Below are positions 33,441 to 41,710 of a stretch of 64,000 nucleotides of DNA, one piece after another (positions within the stretch are counted from its first letter, which is position 1; each line of letters starts with the position of its first letter). Where the stretch lies: assembly GCA_018432935.1 (NCBI GenBank), contig JAHDSF010000005.1, positions 62,001-126,000 of the forward strand, given 5' to 3'. This stretch comes from Rhodospirillales bacterium. Its GTDB lineage: Bacteria > Pseudomonadota > Alphaproteobacteria > Rhodospirillales > Shumkoniaceae. The position numbers and the translations under genes were made by a program. The notes below the pieces were generated by a model. It had not been told where the DNA came from. It saw only the letters and a list, made by a program, of their open reading frames with translations, and made no database searches.

Positions 33441-35144
33441 TCAGCGCACCTCGACCCGGATTTGGCCCTGCCAGGGCAGCGCCGCCTTCGTCTCGACGAC
33501 GATCCGGCTTGCGGGTACGCCGCGGCCGTAGGCGGTCCAGCGGGTGGCGGGCTCGACGCGGACCGGAGCGTCCGCCGAAAGGACTGCATGCTCGCCGATC
33601 ACGACCTTTCCGCCGTCCCGCCGCACCGGCAGGGTGGTGTGGAACAGCCGGCTGATGAGGCGGCGGCCGCGGCCTTCGACCGCGTCCTCGATCAGCAGGG
33701 CGCGAGGCTCGAATGTCCACCGCCGAGCCGCAGCCCCCACCCGACGCAGGCGCTGGAACCCTTCGAACCGCAGGCGCACGGAGTTGCCTTCCCGAACCAG
33801 CTCCACCGGCGCGCCGCCGACGCGCCGCCGGAACCCCTCGTCGTAGTAGGGGCGATTCGGGGCATAGGGATCCTTGCCGTCGACCAGGAGGCCATTGTGG
33901 GCCTTGGCCGAGCGGTACAGCGCCGCCTCCCCCTCGTCACCGTAGGCGCCGCGACCGGGATCGACGAACAAGGCTCCCCCCATCAGGTGCAGTTCGAAGC
34001 TGCCGCAGTCCTGGTGGCCGTGCCCTGGCATGTGCGACCAGCCCTGCGGCGCCGCATGCCAGAGGCCGCTCCAGATGCCGAAATCGGCGCGCAGCCAGCC
34101 GTCGCGGCGCAACGCCTCGGCGTCGGCGGGGGCAACCGCGGCCTGCAGCGCCATGACCGCCGCCCTCTCCTCATCATCGAGCAGGGCGAGCCAGCCCTCC
34201 CCCCCCCCTCCGGTCAGGCAGGCGAGGTGCTCGGGCGGGCAGTCGGGGGTGATGTCGCCCACGAACGGGAAGCCGCCGGGCATCAGGAACCACGGGATCA
34301 CTGCCATCGCCCTGGCGGTAATTTCGCGCAACGCCGCCTCTTCCGGCCGGCCGTGGCGGCGGGCGGCGAGCCAGGCCGTGGTATAGTTCTTGGCGACCAG
34401 GAGGTGGTAGTTGCTGGACCCCTCGCGCAGCACGCCGGAGGGCCAGAAGATGCGCCTGGCCTCCTCCAGCAGGATGCGGGCGCCGAGCTCCGCGCATTGC
34501 GGCATACCCAGCTCCAGGCCGAGGATGTAGAGCCCGCGGCCGTTGTTGGCGAGATGGTTGGAGGTGTGATGCTCGCCGAAGTACTCGAGGCGCGAGGCGA
34601 TCGCGGGAGCGTGGGCAGCGAGCACGGCGAGGGTGTCGTCGAGGGGCTGGGGCAGACCGACCCGGCGGCCGTAGTCGAGGATGTTGATGGCCCGTTCGGC
34701 GGCGGTGTAGGGGTGCCAGGGCCACCCCTCGCCCGGCGTGCCGAAACGATTCCGCCACGCGCGCCAGAGGGCCGAAACCCAGCGCGGGTCGATGTCGGGC
34801 ACGAGCGGCAGCCAAGCAAAGCGGTGAAGGGCGAGGAGTGCTTCGGCGTCGGCGAACGAAAGCCCGAACGGTCCTGCGACGTCGCTCGGACGGCAACGGC
34901 ATTCCTCCCCCGGGAGCGAAAGGACGACCGGCGCGGGCGGGGGGTCTGCCGGAAGATCCGAGAAGACTGCCCGCTCCCCTCGTTCGACCCGCTCCAAGGG
35001 CAACCACACCTCCGAATAGGGCGGACGGTGCGCCTCGAACGCCGGCTCCCCCCGGCAGCGCCCCACGGATCGGGCCATGAGCCAGCGGCGCAGAACGGGG
35101 TCGCCCGCGAGTTGGCGGGCCTTGCGCACGACGGCGCCACTCAC
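33441..35144 (-). CDS. Heparinase II/III-like protein
   Basis: A 567-residue protein with the two-part heparinase II/III architecture. The N-terminal alpha/alpha toroid includes EHHTSNHLANNGRGLYILG (about 190-208), with His and Asn residues at the position of the catalytic groove. The beta-sandwich part begins at WSHMPGHGHQDCGSFELHL (about 368-386) and VDPGRGAYG, the family hallmark. Such proteins in exopolysaccharide loci are usually predicted uronic-acid lyases or epimerase-like modifiers. No signal peptide is obvious. The coding strand contains an unbroken run of ten G (34199-34208), encoding GGGG near residue 313; a one-base slip would truncate the protein before the beta-sandwich. It is divergent from the plus-strand methyltransferase gene. 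Confidence 0.88.
   Translation of the reverse strand: MSGAVVRKARQLAGDPVLRRWLMARSVGRCRGEPAFEAHRPPYSEVWLPLERVERGERAVFSDLPADPPPAPVVLSLPGEECRCRPSDVAGPFGLSFADAEALLALHRFAWLPLVPDIDPRWVSALWRAWRNRFGTPGEGWPWHPYTAAERAINILDYGRRVGLPQPLDDTLAVLAAHAPAIASRLEYFGEHHTSNHLANNGRGLYILGLELGMPQCAELGARILLEEARRIFWPSGVLREGSSNYHLLVAKNYTTAWLAARRHGRPEEAALREITARAMAVIPWFLMPGGFPFVGDITPDCPPEHLACLTGGGGEGWLALLDDEERAAVMALQAAVAPADAEALRRDGWLRADFGIWSGLWHAAPQGWSHMPGHGHQDCGSFELHLMGGALFVDPGRGAYGDEGEAALYRSAKAHNGLLVDGKDPYAPNRPYYDEGFRRRVGGAPVELVREGNSVRLRFEGFQRLRRVGAAARRWTFEPRALLIEDAVEGRGRRLISRLFHTTLPVRRDGGKVVIGEHAVLSADAPVRVEPATRWTAYGRGVPASRIVVETKAALPWQGQIRVEVR
34199..34208 (-). repeat. Homopolymeric G10 tract inside a coding region
   Basis: Ten consecutive C on the plus strand (G on the coding strand) inside the heparinase-like gene. 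It is the longest mononucleotide run I saw in the window. Tracts of this length are known to be prone to slipped-strand mispairing in other bacteria; any such effect here is inference. Confidence 0.85.
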
Positions 35145-35269
35145 GCTGAGCCTCCGCCCGCCCGCTGCCAGGAGTTCGGGAACGATGTTGGTGAAGCGAG
35201 CCTCCTTCCCGTGTAGAGTGCCGTCCAGCCGTTCCCCTGCTCCGCGTGCATTCCGAGCCCGAAAACGCC

Positions 35270-36181
35270 ATGCCCCACTGCCGTTCCGAAAAGACCGAGA
35301 TCCAAGCCTTCTGGTCCTCGCTCTACGACTCCCTCTACGAAAACGTGGACCGGAGCCTCAGCCGCGAACGGTTGATGAGCGCCCTCGACGATCTCGAGGA
35401 GATGTTCCGGCTCCGCCAGCATCTCGCGACCGTCGAAATGCCTCTGGCCGACCTGTGCGGCAGGAAGGTGCTCGAGATCGGCAGCGGTGCGGGCGGGCAC
35501 TCGGCACTGTTCGCAAAGCACGGCGCCCTGATGACGAGTGTCGACCTGACGTTCGCCCGCTGCAGGTCCACGGCGGCCAAATTCGCCCTGATGGCCGACG
35601 AGGCCGCGGGATGCGCCGCCCTGCAGGGGGATGCCGAAAACCTGCCTTTCGGCGATAATACTTTCGACATCGTCTACTCCAACGGCGTGCTCCACCACAC
35701 GACGGACACCGAGAAGGCGATCGCCGAGGTCCGCCGCGTGCTCAAGCCGGGCGGTCGCGCCGTCATCATGCTGTACTGCAAGAGCTCGTGGCACTACTGG
35801 ATCAACATGTTCCTGTGCGTGGGCGTGCTGAAAGGACGAGCCTTCCGCGACCCGAACTGGCTCGGCAAAGCCACCGAGTGGGCCGGCCGCAACGCCCAGA
35901 CCGTGGAGAACCCGATCACCCGCTGCTACACCGCGAGCGACGTCAGGCGTCTGTTCCGTGACTTCGGCGGTCTGACGTTGCGCAAAGGCGATTTCTTCTT
36001 CTATCTCGTGCCAAGGCTGGGCCGCCTCTACCGGCGCTGGCAGGTCCGCCGCTATGGCACCCACCCGGGAGGGATCCTGGTGTACGGAGAGCCGTGGCCA
36101 GTCCAGTCGCCGCTGGAACTGCGCCTGGGACGCCTCATCGGCTTCTCGTGGTGGATCACGGCGAGGAAAGGTCAAAACTGA
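35270..36181 (+). CDS. Class I SAM-dependent methyltransferase (plus strand)
   Basis: A 303-residue methyltransferase. KVLEIGSGAGGHSALFAKHG near residue 67 is SAM motif I, LQGDAENLPFGDNTFDIVYS near 120-139 contains the conserved acidic motif, and SNGVLHHTTDTEKAIAEVRR is the region after it. The C-terminal third contains a basic stretch and YCKSSWHYWINMFLCVGV, which could bind a membrane or lipid-linked substrate. The ATG at 35270 is chosen; a GTG 24 nt upstream is possible. It is the only plus-strand gene in 58 kb of polysaccharide locus. Its 3' end overlaps the MBOAT gene by 10 nt tail to tail. Confidence 0.88.
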   Translation: MPHCRSEKTEIQAFWSSLYDSLYENVDRSLSRERLMSALDDLEEMFRLRQHLATVEMPLADLCGRKVLEIGSGAGGHSALFAKHGALMTSVDLTFARCRSTAAKFALMADEAAGCAALQGDAENLPFGDNTFDIVYSNGVLHHTTDTEKAIAEVRRVLKPGGRAVIMLYCKSSWHYWINMFLCVGVLKGRAFRDPNWLGKATEWAGRNAQTVENPITRCYTASDVRRLFRDFGGLTLRKGDFFFYLVPRLGRLYRRWQVRRYGTHPGGILVYGEPWPVQSPLELRLGRLIGFSWWITARKGQN

Positions 36182-37599
36182 AAATAGATGAAGTTCCGGC
36201 TGCCCAGTTCGGGGTCAGTGATCAGCAGCACAAATAATCCCAATGTCGTACCTGCGATAAGGCTGACCGCTGGAACATAGGCACCGCCGAGACGCGGCCG
36301 CCGGTGATCGTCGCGCAGATACCGGAGCACGGCTTGCTCCGAATAGACGACGGCCGCGCACAAGCCCACGAAGATTTGCAGGGCAAGCGATGCCTGACCG
36401 GTGCCGGTCCCGGATACCATCGCAGTGACCACCTCTCGGGCATGGTCGAGGCTGCTGGCCCGAAACAACAGCCACCCGGCGAGAACGAACAGCGTCGTCA
36501 AGGACCAACCGACCAGCGTCCTAAGCAGGGGCGGGATGAAGGTCATGGGGAACGCTCTTTGAAGGGCGAGGGCAATCCCATGAACCAGTCCCCAGACGAC
36601 GAACGACCATGCCGCGCCGTGCCACAGACCGCATAAGGTCATGGAAGCAATGAGGTTCGCGTAGTTGCGCACCCTTGTCGCGCATCTGCTGCCGCCCAGC
36701 GGAATGTAAAGGTAGTCGCGAATGCACGATGACAGCGACACGTGCCACCGACGCCAGAAGTCGCGGATGGAAGTCGCGCAGTAAGGCGACAGGAAGTTCT
36801 CCTCGAGGCGGTATCCGAGCATCCGGGCGAGGCCGATGGCCATATCGCTATACGCCGAGAAGTCGGCGTATATAAGAAGCGAAAATCCGAACACCGCAAG
36901 AAGGACGGTCTCGGGAGCCGAGCCGGCAGGCTGGGCGAATACGGGATCGACGATCGCAAGCGCTAGCCGGTCGGCGATGTAGACCTTCTTGAAGTATCCC
37001 CATAGAAACCGAAGCAGATTTGTCGCCACCACCTCCGCTGGCGGCGCTGTCCAGGGTCTCTGCAACTGAGGAAGAAAGTCCGTTGCGCGAACGATCGGCC
37101 CGGCAACCAGCTGCGGAAAGAAGGCGACATAGAGCAGGAGCCGGACCATCGAATGCTCAGGCTCCAGGTTGCCACGACTGACGTCTATGACATAACTGAT
37201 GGCCTGGAACGTAAAAAATGAAATGCCGACAGGGAGGATCAAAGATAACGTAAGGATGTCAGCATGCCATCCGACAGCCGCAAATAGATCCCGAAAGCTG
37301 GCGGAAAAGAAATCGAAATACTTGAACACCAGGAGGGGTGCCAGCATGGCAGAAACCGCCAACGCCAGGATGACGCGCCCCTCTGGCGTGCAGCGACGCT
37401 TGGCCACTGCCAGACCCGACGCATAGGCAACAAGGGAGACGCCTCCGATCAATGCCAGGAAGCGATAGTCCCATGCGCCATAAAAGATGTAGGAGGCGAC
37501 GAGAAGCCACCAGTGCCGCAACCGCTCGGAAGCGATCGCGTGAACGGCTACCAGCGTGACGAGGGCGAGAAGGGCAAAACCGGTCGAGTCAAAACTCAC
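36172..37599 (-). CDS. MBOAT family O-acyltransferase (AlgI-like), copy 2
   Basis: A 475-residue membrane acyltransferase with the AlgI signatures: LPVGISFFTFQAISYVID (122-139), FFPQLVAGPIVRATDFLPQL (160-179), ADFSAYSDMAIGLARMLGYR (245-264), DFWRRWHVSLSSCIRDYLYI (280-299) and GLWHGAAW (324-331) with the presumed catalytic His327. It is more like classical AlgI proteins than copy 1. Its ATG overlaps the stop of the SGNH-like gene at 37596 by 4 nt, and the pair repeats the arrangement at 21458-23850. It is the last gene of the long region 5 array. Confidence 0.95.
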   Translation of the reverse strand: MSFDSTGFALLALVTLVAVHAIASERLRHWWLLVASYIFYGAWDYRFLALIGGVSLVAYASGLAVAKRRCTPEGRVILALAVSAMLAPLLVFKYFDFFSASFRDLFAAVGWHADILTLSLILPVGISFFTFQAISYVIDVSRGNLEPEHSMVRLLLYVAFFPQLVAGPIVRATDFLPQLQRPWTAPPAEVVATNLLRFLWGYFKKVYIADRLALAIVDPVFAQPAGSAPETVLLAVFGFSLLIYADFSAYSDMAIGLARMLGYRLEENFLSPYCATSIRDFWRRWHVSLSSCIRDYLYIPLGGSRCATRVRNYANLIASMTLCGLWHGAAWSFVVWGLVHGIALALQRAFPMTFIPPLLRTLVGWSLTTLFVLAGWLLFRASSLDHAREVVTAMVSGTGTGQASLALQIFVGLCAAVVYSEQAVLRYLRDDHRRPRLGGAYVPAVSLIAGTTLGLFVLLITDPELGSRNFIYFQF

Positions 37600-38618
37600 T
37601 TCAATAATCCCACAATCGCGCGACTGAACGCCAGCTTGTCTCGCGGATCGGTCAGATGGTCGCAGTTGCTGTCGAATGCCGAGGGGGTCAGCGTCAGTCC
37701 CTTGCTGAAGTCATCCAGAAGCTGCACGCCCTTTCGTGCCGCCAACTCGTCGAGATAAGGTGCCGACTTCTCGCGCAACCGGTATGTTTCATCAAGGACC
37801 CGCTGATCGTCGCCGACAGGCGGCCCGACCATGATGAACGACTTGCCGAACGCCGTCGCGAGCCGCTCCAGCGCGTAGGCATTGACCGGCAGCACCCGGT
37901 AGTTCGTCAGTCCCGCCATGTTGCAGCGATTCGGGTGGTACTCGAGGTCGATTGGTGAGCTGGAGTCTTCGAGAACGCGGCGTGCCACCCAAGGCCACTC
38001 GTTCCAGCGCCGTTCGTAAGCAAACCGGGCGATGCCGGAAATCCTGTGGAGACGGTTGACCCAGTGGCCCGAGTTGACGAGGCCGAACCTCTCCAGGAGA
38101 TCTTTTCCGGCGGTGAATTCCGACAGCAGACGAGGACGCAGGAAATTCAGCTCGAAGCGCGAAAAGACATAGACGACCTTGCTGCCGGCTGGCAGCCTCT
38201 CAAGCGCCGTCGTGCGGTCATGCAGCGCCGCATAAAGGAGAGACGGTGTGCCCCCGCCTCCGATCGCCAGATTGACCGGAATATGCGGAAGGCCCGATTC
38301 CGTAAGCGCCTGCTTCAGAGAAGATTCCGGAAGTCCGTCTTGAGCGCGAGACGATCCCAGGATGAGCAGGACCGGCCCGTCGCCAGTCAGCTGGGGCGCC
38401 TTTTCAGCAAACCGTTCGTGGAGCTGAGACGGCGTTTCCCGGCTCAAGGAAAAATAAAGCATCTGGTCGACGATGGCGATAAGCGCGAGCAATGCCGCGA
38501 CCGGCCACAGCCCACGCAGCCCACGCAGCCGATCTAGAAGACCTGAAGCAGGGCGGGGACGATAGGTGTCGCTGGCGGCAGAGAGAGGCTCCGCTCCCAT
38601 GGATGTTCCGTTCGTCAT
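37596..38618 (-). CDS. SGNH-like periplasmic protein paired with MBOAT copy 2
   Basis: A 340-residue protein with a single N-terminal signal anchor (about 38-57). VLLILGSSRAQDGLPESSL (83-101) carries the nucleophile motif GSSR (88-91), and NCDHLTDP near residue 320 supplies an Asp-His pair, the layout of AlgJ/DltD-like partners of MBOAT proteins. A tandem LRGLRG repeat lies just ahead of the anchor, encoded by a short direct DNA repeat. The ATG at 38618 overlaps the stop of the dehydrogenase gene upstream (ATGA); the frame beyond it is a shadow. Predicted role: transfer of an acyl group from the MBOAT partner to sugar hydroxyls in the periplasm. Confidence 0.65.
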   Translation of the reverse strand: MTNGTSMGAEPLSAASDTYRPRPASGLLDRLRGLRGLWPVAALLALIAIVDQMLYFSLSRETPSQLHERFAEKAPQLTGDGPVLLILGSSRAQDGLPESSLKQALTESGLPHIPVNLAIGGGGTPSLLYAALHDRTTALERLPAGSKVVYVFSRFELNFLRPRLLSEFTAGKDLLERFGLVNSGHWVNRLHRISGIARFAYERRWNEWPWVARRVLEDSSSPIDLEYHPNRCNMAGLTNYRVLPVNAYALERLATAFGKSFIMVGPPVGDDQRVLDETYRLREKSAPYLDELAARKGVQLLDDFSKGLTLTPSAFDSNCDHLTDPRDKLAFSRAIVGLLK

Positions 38619-39571
38619 CCGGCGCCGCCATACTCCAGTGGGTCTCCGTTTGAGTCCAACCCGCGGATGGCGGCCCGTCCCATGGCAAGCACGGCTTCTT
38701 CGGAACTGCCGCCGAGATGGGGCGTGACGAGGACATTCGACATTTCGAGCCAATCGCGATCGTCAGGCGGCTCGATCGCGAACACGTCGAGCGCCGCACC
38801 GCCCAGCAGCCCCTCCTTGAGCATCGCCTTCAGGCGGGCTTCGTCGACCAGCCCGCCGCGGGCGGCGTTGACAAGGATGGCGTCGCGACGCATGAGCCGA
38901 AGGCGGTCCGCTCCGAGGATGCCGCGCGTGCCGTCGTCGAGCGGAAGGTGAAGGGTGACGATGTCGGACTCGCGAAGCAAGGGCTCCAGCCCGGCCGGCT
39001 CGACACCGGTTTCGGCGTAGTAGCCGGGGAAGTCGAGGATGTCGTGGGCGAGCACGCGGCAGCCGAAGGCGCGGAGCAGCCGGCCGAGGTCCTTGCCGAT
39101 GTGCCCGCAGCCGACGATGCCGGCCGTGCGGCCAGAGAGCTGCCGCCCCTGCACTTGGCGCCAGTCGCCGGCGCGGAGGTTGGCGGCGGCTTCCGGAAGC
39201 CGGCGCAGCAGCGAAATGATACAGGCGATGACGAGCTCGGAAACCGAGCGCTTGTTGACCCCACCGGTCCAGCCGAGCCGCACCCCGTGCCGGCGCATGG
39301 CGGCAAGGTCGATCATGTCGAGGCCGACCCCATACTTGGATACCACCTTCAGTTCCGGCAAAGCCGCGAAAAGCGGTTCGTCCAGGTGTTCAAGGGCGGT
39401 GATGGCGCGTTCATGGCCGCGGAGGAAGGCGATCAGCGAGTCGCCCGACAGGCTGGCGCCGGCGTCATTGAAAGTGACTCGCGGGTAACCGGCCAAAAGC
39501 TCGGCCCGCAGCACCGGATGGCGGGAAAAGGACCGCGAGGTGACGGCAATCTTGACCTCGCCATTGGTCAA
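38615..39571 (-). CDS. D-isomer-specific 2-hydroxyacid dehydrogenase (SerA-like), TTG start
   Basis: A 318-residue NAD(P)-dependent dehydrogenase. VVSKYGVGLDMID (76-88) precedes the nucleotide domain, GIVGCGHIGKDLGRLL (151-166) is the dinucleotide loop, LVNAARGGLVDEARL (233-247) holds catalytic Arg238, DVFAIEPP (262-269) holds Glu267, and VTPHLGGSSEE (282-292) holds His285. The triad is complete. The TTG at 39571 overlaps the upstream stop as TTGA, with GGAG 8 nt ahead; an ATG 36 nt upstream is the alternative. In this neighbourhood the substrate is probably a carboxylated sugar or polyol acid rather than 3-phosphoglycerate. Confidence 0.88.
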   Translation of the reverse strand: MTNGEVKIAVTSRSFSRHPVLRAELLAGYPRVTFNDAGASLSGDSLIAFLRGHERAITALEHLDEPLFAALPELKVVSKYGVGLDMIDLAAMRRHGVRLGWTGGVNKRSVSELVIACIISLLRRLPEAAANLRAGDWRQVQGRQLSGRTAGIVGCGHIGKDLGRLLRAFGCRVLAHDILDFPGYYAETGVEPAGLEPLLRESDIVTLHLPLDDGTRGILGADRLRLMRRDAILVNAARGGLVDEARLKAMLKEGLLGGAALDVFAIEPPDDRDWLEMSNVLVTPHLGGSSEEAVLAMGRAAIRGLDSNGDPLEYGGAG

Positions 39572-40620
39572 GATCGAGTCTCCGTCGTTCCGTCGCAGAG
39601 GCTCCATCTCGCTTTCCACTCGCCGTCCGCGCAATAGATGCGATAGACGAGCTGCATGGTCCGCAGGGCTTCCTCCGATGATCCGTTCGCGACCGGCCGG
39701 TTGTGGAGGATCGCCTCGGCGAACTCGGCGATCTCGTCGGCCCAAGAGGGATCGCGGTTGTAGCGGATCGTCTGCTCGCGGGGGTCGCCGCGCCCGTCAT
39801 CCTCCGCCCATACCGTCGTCAGCGTTTCCGCGCCGTAGCTTTTCGAGCCCGACAGGATGCCGCTCAGCAGCAGCGCCCCCCGTTCGAGGTGGACCTCGAG
39901 CTTGAAGCGGTGGCGCCATTGCGTTGCGGTAGAGTGGAGCATCGCCACGATGCCGTCCGCCGTCCGCATCAGGGCATAGGCGTTGTCCTCGACGTCGTGG
40001 CCCCAGTGGGCGTTGGAGATGAAGCTGTGGATGTCGCGGAACTCACCGGCAAACAGCCGCAGCAGGTCAACCATGTGGATGCCCTGGTCGAGCAGGATGC
40101 CGCCGCCGGCGATAGCGCGCTTCGAGCGCCAGTCGTCCTGGCCGAAGCTGATGATCCCGGATTTGCCGTAGACGCCGCGCAGGTTGATGATGCGGCCGAG
40201 TTCTCCGGAGCGGGCGATCTTCAGCGCATCGCGCACGGAGTCGTGGTAGCGGTGGTTGAAGCCGTACTTCAGCTTGAGACCGCGGTGGCGCTTCTCGCAC
40301 TCGATCACCCGGGCGATGTCGGCGACGTCGCGGCCCGGCGGCTTTTCGCAGAAGACGTGGAACCCGCGCTCGAGCCCGGCGATCGTGACGTCGGCCGCAA
40401 CGTCGTTGGTCAGGCACACGAACAGCACGTCCAGCGGCTCCGAGAGGAGGCGCTCATAGTGAGCGTAATACCGGACGCCGTCCTCGAGCGCCCCATCACC
40501 GGCGAACGTACGGTCGGCAACCGCCACCGTCTTCATATCGGTGCGGGCCTCGACAAACTGACGGCGGCGCTTTCCAACGACGCCGTAGCCGGCGATGCCA
40601 ACCTTCAGGGAACGGGTCAT
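39568..40620 (-). CDS. Gfo/Idh/MocA family oxidoreductase
   Basis: A 350-residue NAD(P)-dependent sugar or cyclitol oxidoreductase. VGIAGYGVVGKRR (7-19) is the Rossmann loop, FCEKPPG (90-96) holds the conserved EKP lysine, and GGGILLDQGIHMVDLLRLF (172-190) carries the catalytic Asp/His region. The start is the ATG at 40620, 19 nt after the dehydroquinate-synthase-like gene; the longer frame includes part of that gene. It is coupled to the hydroxyacid dehydrogenase. Family members oxidise or reduce cyclitols, nucleotide sugars and free sugars, which suits a set containing a sugar-cyclase homologue, but the substrate is unknown. Confidence 0.9.
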   Translation of the reverse strand: MTRSLKVGIAGYGVVGKRRRQFVEARTDMKTVAVADRTFAGDGALEDGVRYYAHYERLLSEPLDVLFVCLTNDVAADVTIAGLERGFHVFCEKPPGRDVADIARVIECEKRHRGLKLKYGFNHRYHDSVRDALKIARSGELGRIINLRGVYGKSGIISFGQDDWRSKRAIAGGGILLDQGIHMVDLLRLFAGEFRDIHSFISNAHWGHDVEDNAYALMRTADGIVAMLHSTATQWRHRFKLEVHLERGALLLSGILSGSKSYGAETLTTVWAEDDGRGDPREQTIRYNRDPSWADEIAEFAEAILHNRPVANGSSEEALRTMQLVYRIYCADGEWKARWSLCDGTTETRS

Positions 40621-40639
40621 GGATGAGCCTCGTCGGGGA

Positions 40640-41710
40640 TCAGGCTGCACGGACGTGGTCCAGGTAGGCTTGGCATGCTGCGGCGAAGGCGGCATCCGCG
40701 CGGTAGCGGTCCTTGAAAACCCTCCCTTCCTTGTCAAGGAGGACCAGGGTCACGTCGGCGCCTTGGTTCTTTTTGTCCTTGGAAAGCGCTGCCAGAAATC
40801 GGTCGAGCGGGACCGGCACCGTCTCGAACTCCCGATAGTTGGCCCGCAAGGCGGGGTGCATCCGATCGAAGGTCCCTTGGCGACCGACACCCAGGTGAAC
40901 CGCGATATGGTTGGCCATGTCCACGCCAATTGTGACGGCAATGCCGTGGGGAATGGCGAAATTGGTCGCGGTCTCAATAGCGTGGCCGAAACTGTGACCG
41001 AGATTGAAAACGTTGCGCGGGCCGCGGTCGAATTCGTCCTGCTCGATATAGCGCCGCTTGACCTCTAGAGAACGGCGCAGGAAGCGGATCATCGCCGAGC
41101 GGTCCAGCCGCAGGTCGGGATAGGCCGCTGCGATCTCTTCGAATGCCGCCGGCCCCTCGATCGCGTGGACCTTGAGCATCTCGCCAATTCCGGATCGCAC
41201 GTCCCTCTCGTCCAGGGTGTTGAGGAATTGAGTGGTGAGCAGAATCTCGCGCGGCGGCGTAAAGGTGCCGAGGATGTTTTTCGCATCCCCGCAGTTGATG
41301 GAGCTCTTTGAGCCGATGCAGGAGTCCGCCTGGGCAAGCAGGGTGGTCGGCACGAACGACCATTCCACCCCACGCAGCAAGGTTGCTGCAAGGAAACAAG
41401 TGATATCTTGAACAATCCCACCGCCGATCGCCACCAACGTATGGTCTCGCCGTATGCCGCGTCCCACCAGATGTTGCACATAGACGGGGAAGCGGTCGAG
41501 CGACTTGTTCTCCTCGAGGGCGTCCACCAGCAGCACCGAAGGGGCATTAAGAACCGGGGTGAGCGGCTCGGCATAGAGCGCGGCGACCCTGCGGTCGATG
41601 ACGTAATGCGCCCTGGGCACGGCGGCGCGTGCAACTGCCTCCGCCACCTCGCCGAGAAAGCAAACGCGGTACGGACCCCGGTGGGATTGGACAACCAGAT
41701 CCTCAGACAC
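40640..41710 (-). CDS. 3-dehydroquinate synthase-family (sugar phosphate cyclase) protein
   Basis: A 356-residue protein of the AroB superfamily. AIGGGIVQDITCFLAA (94-109) is the NAD-binding segment, FVPTTLLAQADSCIGSK (119-135) and KNILGTFTPP (144-153) are core motifs, and the metal ligands are present: Glu177 (GIGEMLK), His239 (NLGHSFGHAIE) and His255 (IPHGIA). It differs from housekeeping AroB where DSSVGGKTGVN would be expected (here DSCIGSKSSIN) and where GGGVIGDL reads GGGIVQDI. A specialised cyclase, not the shikimate enzyme, is therefore likely. It lies between an SDR and a Gfo/Idh/MocA enzyme and beside KdsB-like and aldolase genes. It overlaps the SDR gene by 8 nt. Confidence 0.85.
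   Translation of the reverse strand: MSEDLVVQSHRGPYRVCFLGEVAEAVARAAVPRAHYVIDRRVAALYAEPLTPVLNAPSVLLVDALEENKSLDRFPVYVQHLVGRGIRRDHTLVAIGGGIVQDITCFLAATLLRGVEWSFVPTTLLAQADSCIGSKSSINCGDAKNILGTFTPPREILLTTQFLNTLDERDVRSGIGEMLKVHAIEGPAAFEEIAAAYPDLRLDRSAMIRFLRRSLEVKRRYIEQDEFDRGPRNVFNLGHSFGHAIETATNFAIPHGIAVTIGVDMANHIAVHLGVGRQGTFDRMHPALRANYREFETVPVPLDRFLAALSKDKKNQGADVTLVLLDKEGRVFKDRYRADAAFAAACQAYLDHVRAA

Noticed and set aside
31524..35216. A 1230-codon plus-strand ORF without stops
   Set aside because: It lies antisense to asnB copy 3 and the heparinase-like gene, whose motifs are unmistakable. The antisense product has no motif and the composition expected of a GC-rich shadow frame.
38500..38535. Short direct repeat (CCCACGCAG-type units)
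   Set aside because: It is explained by the tandem LRGLRG codons of the SGNH-like protein and is too short to be an element of its own.
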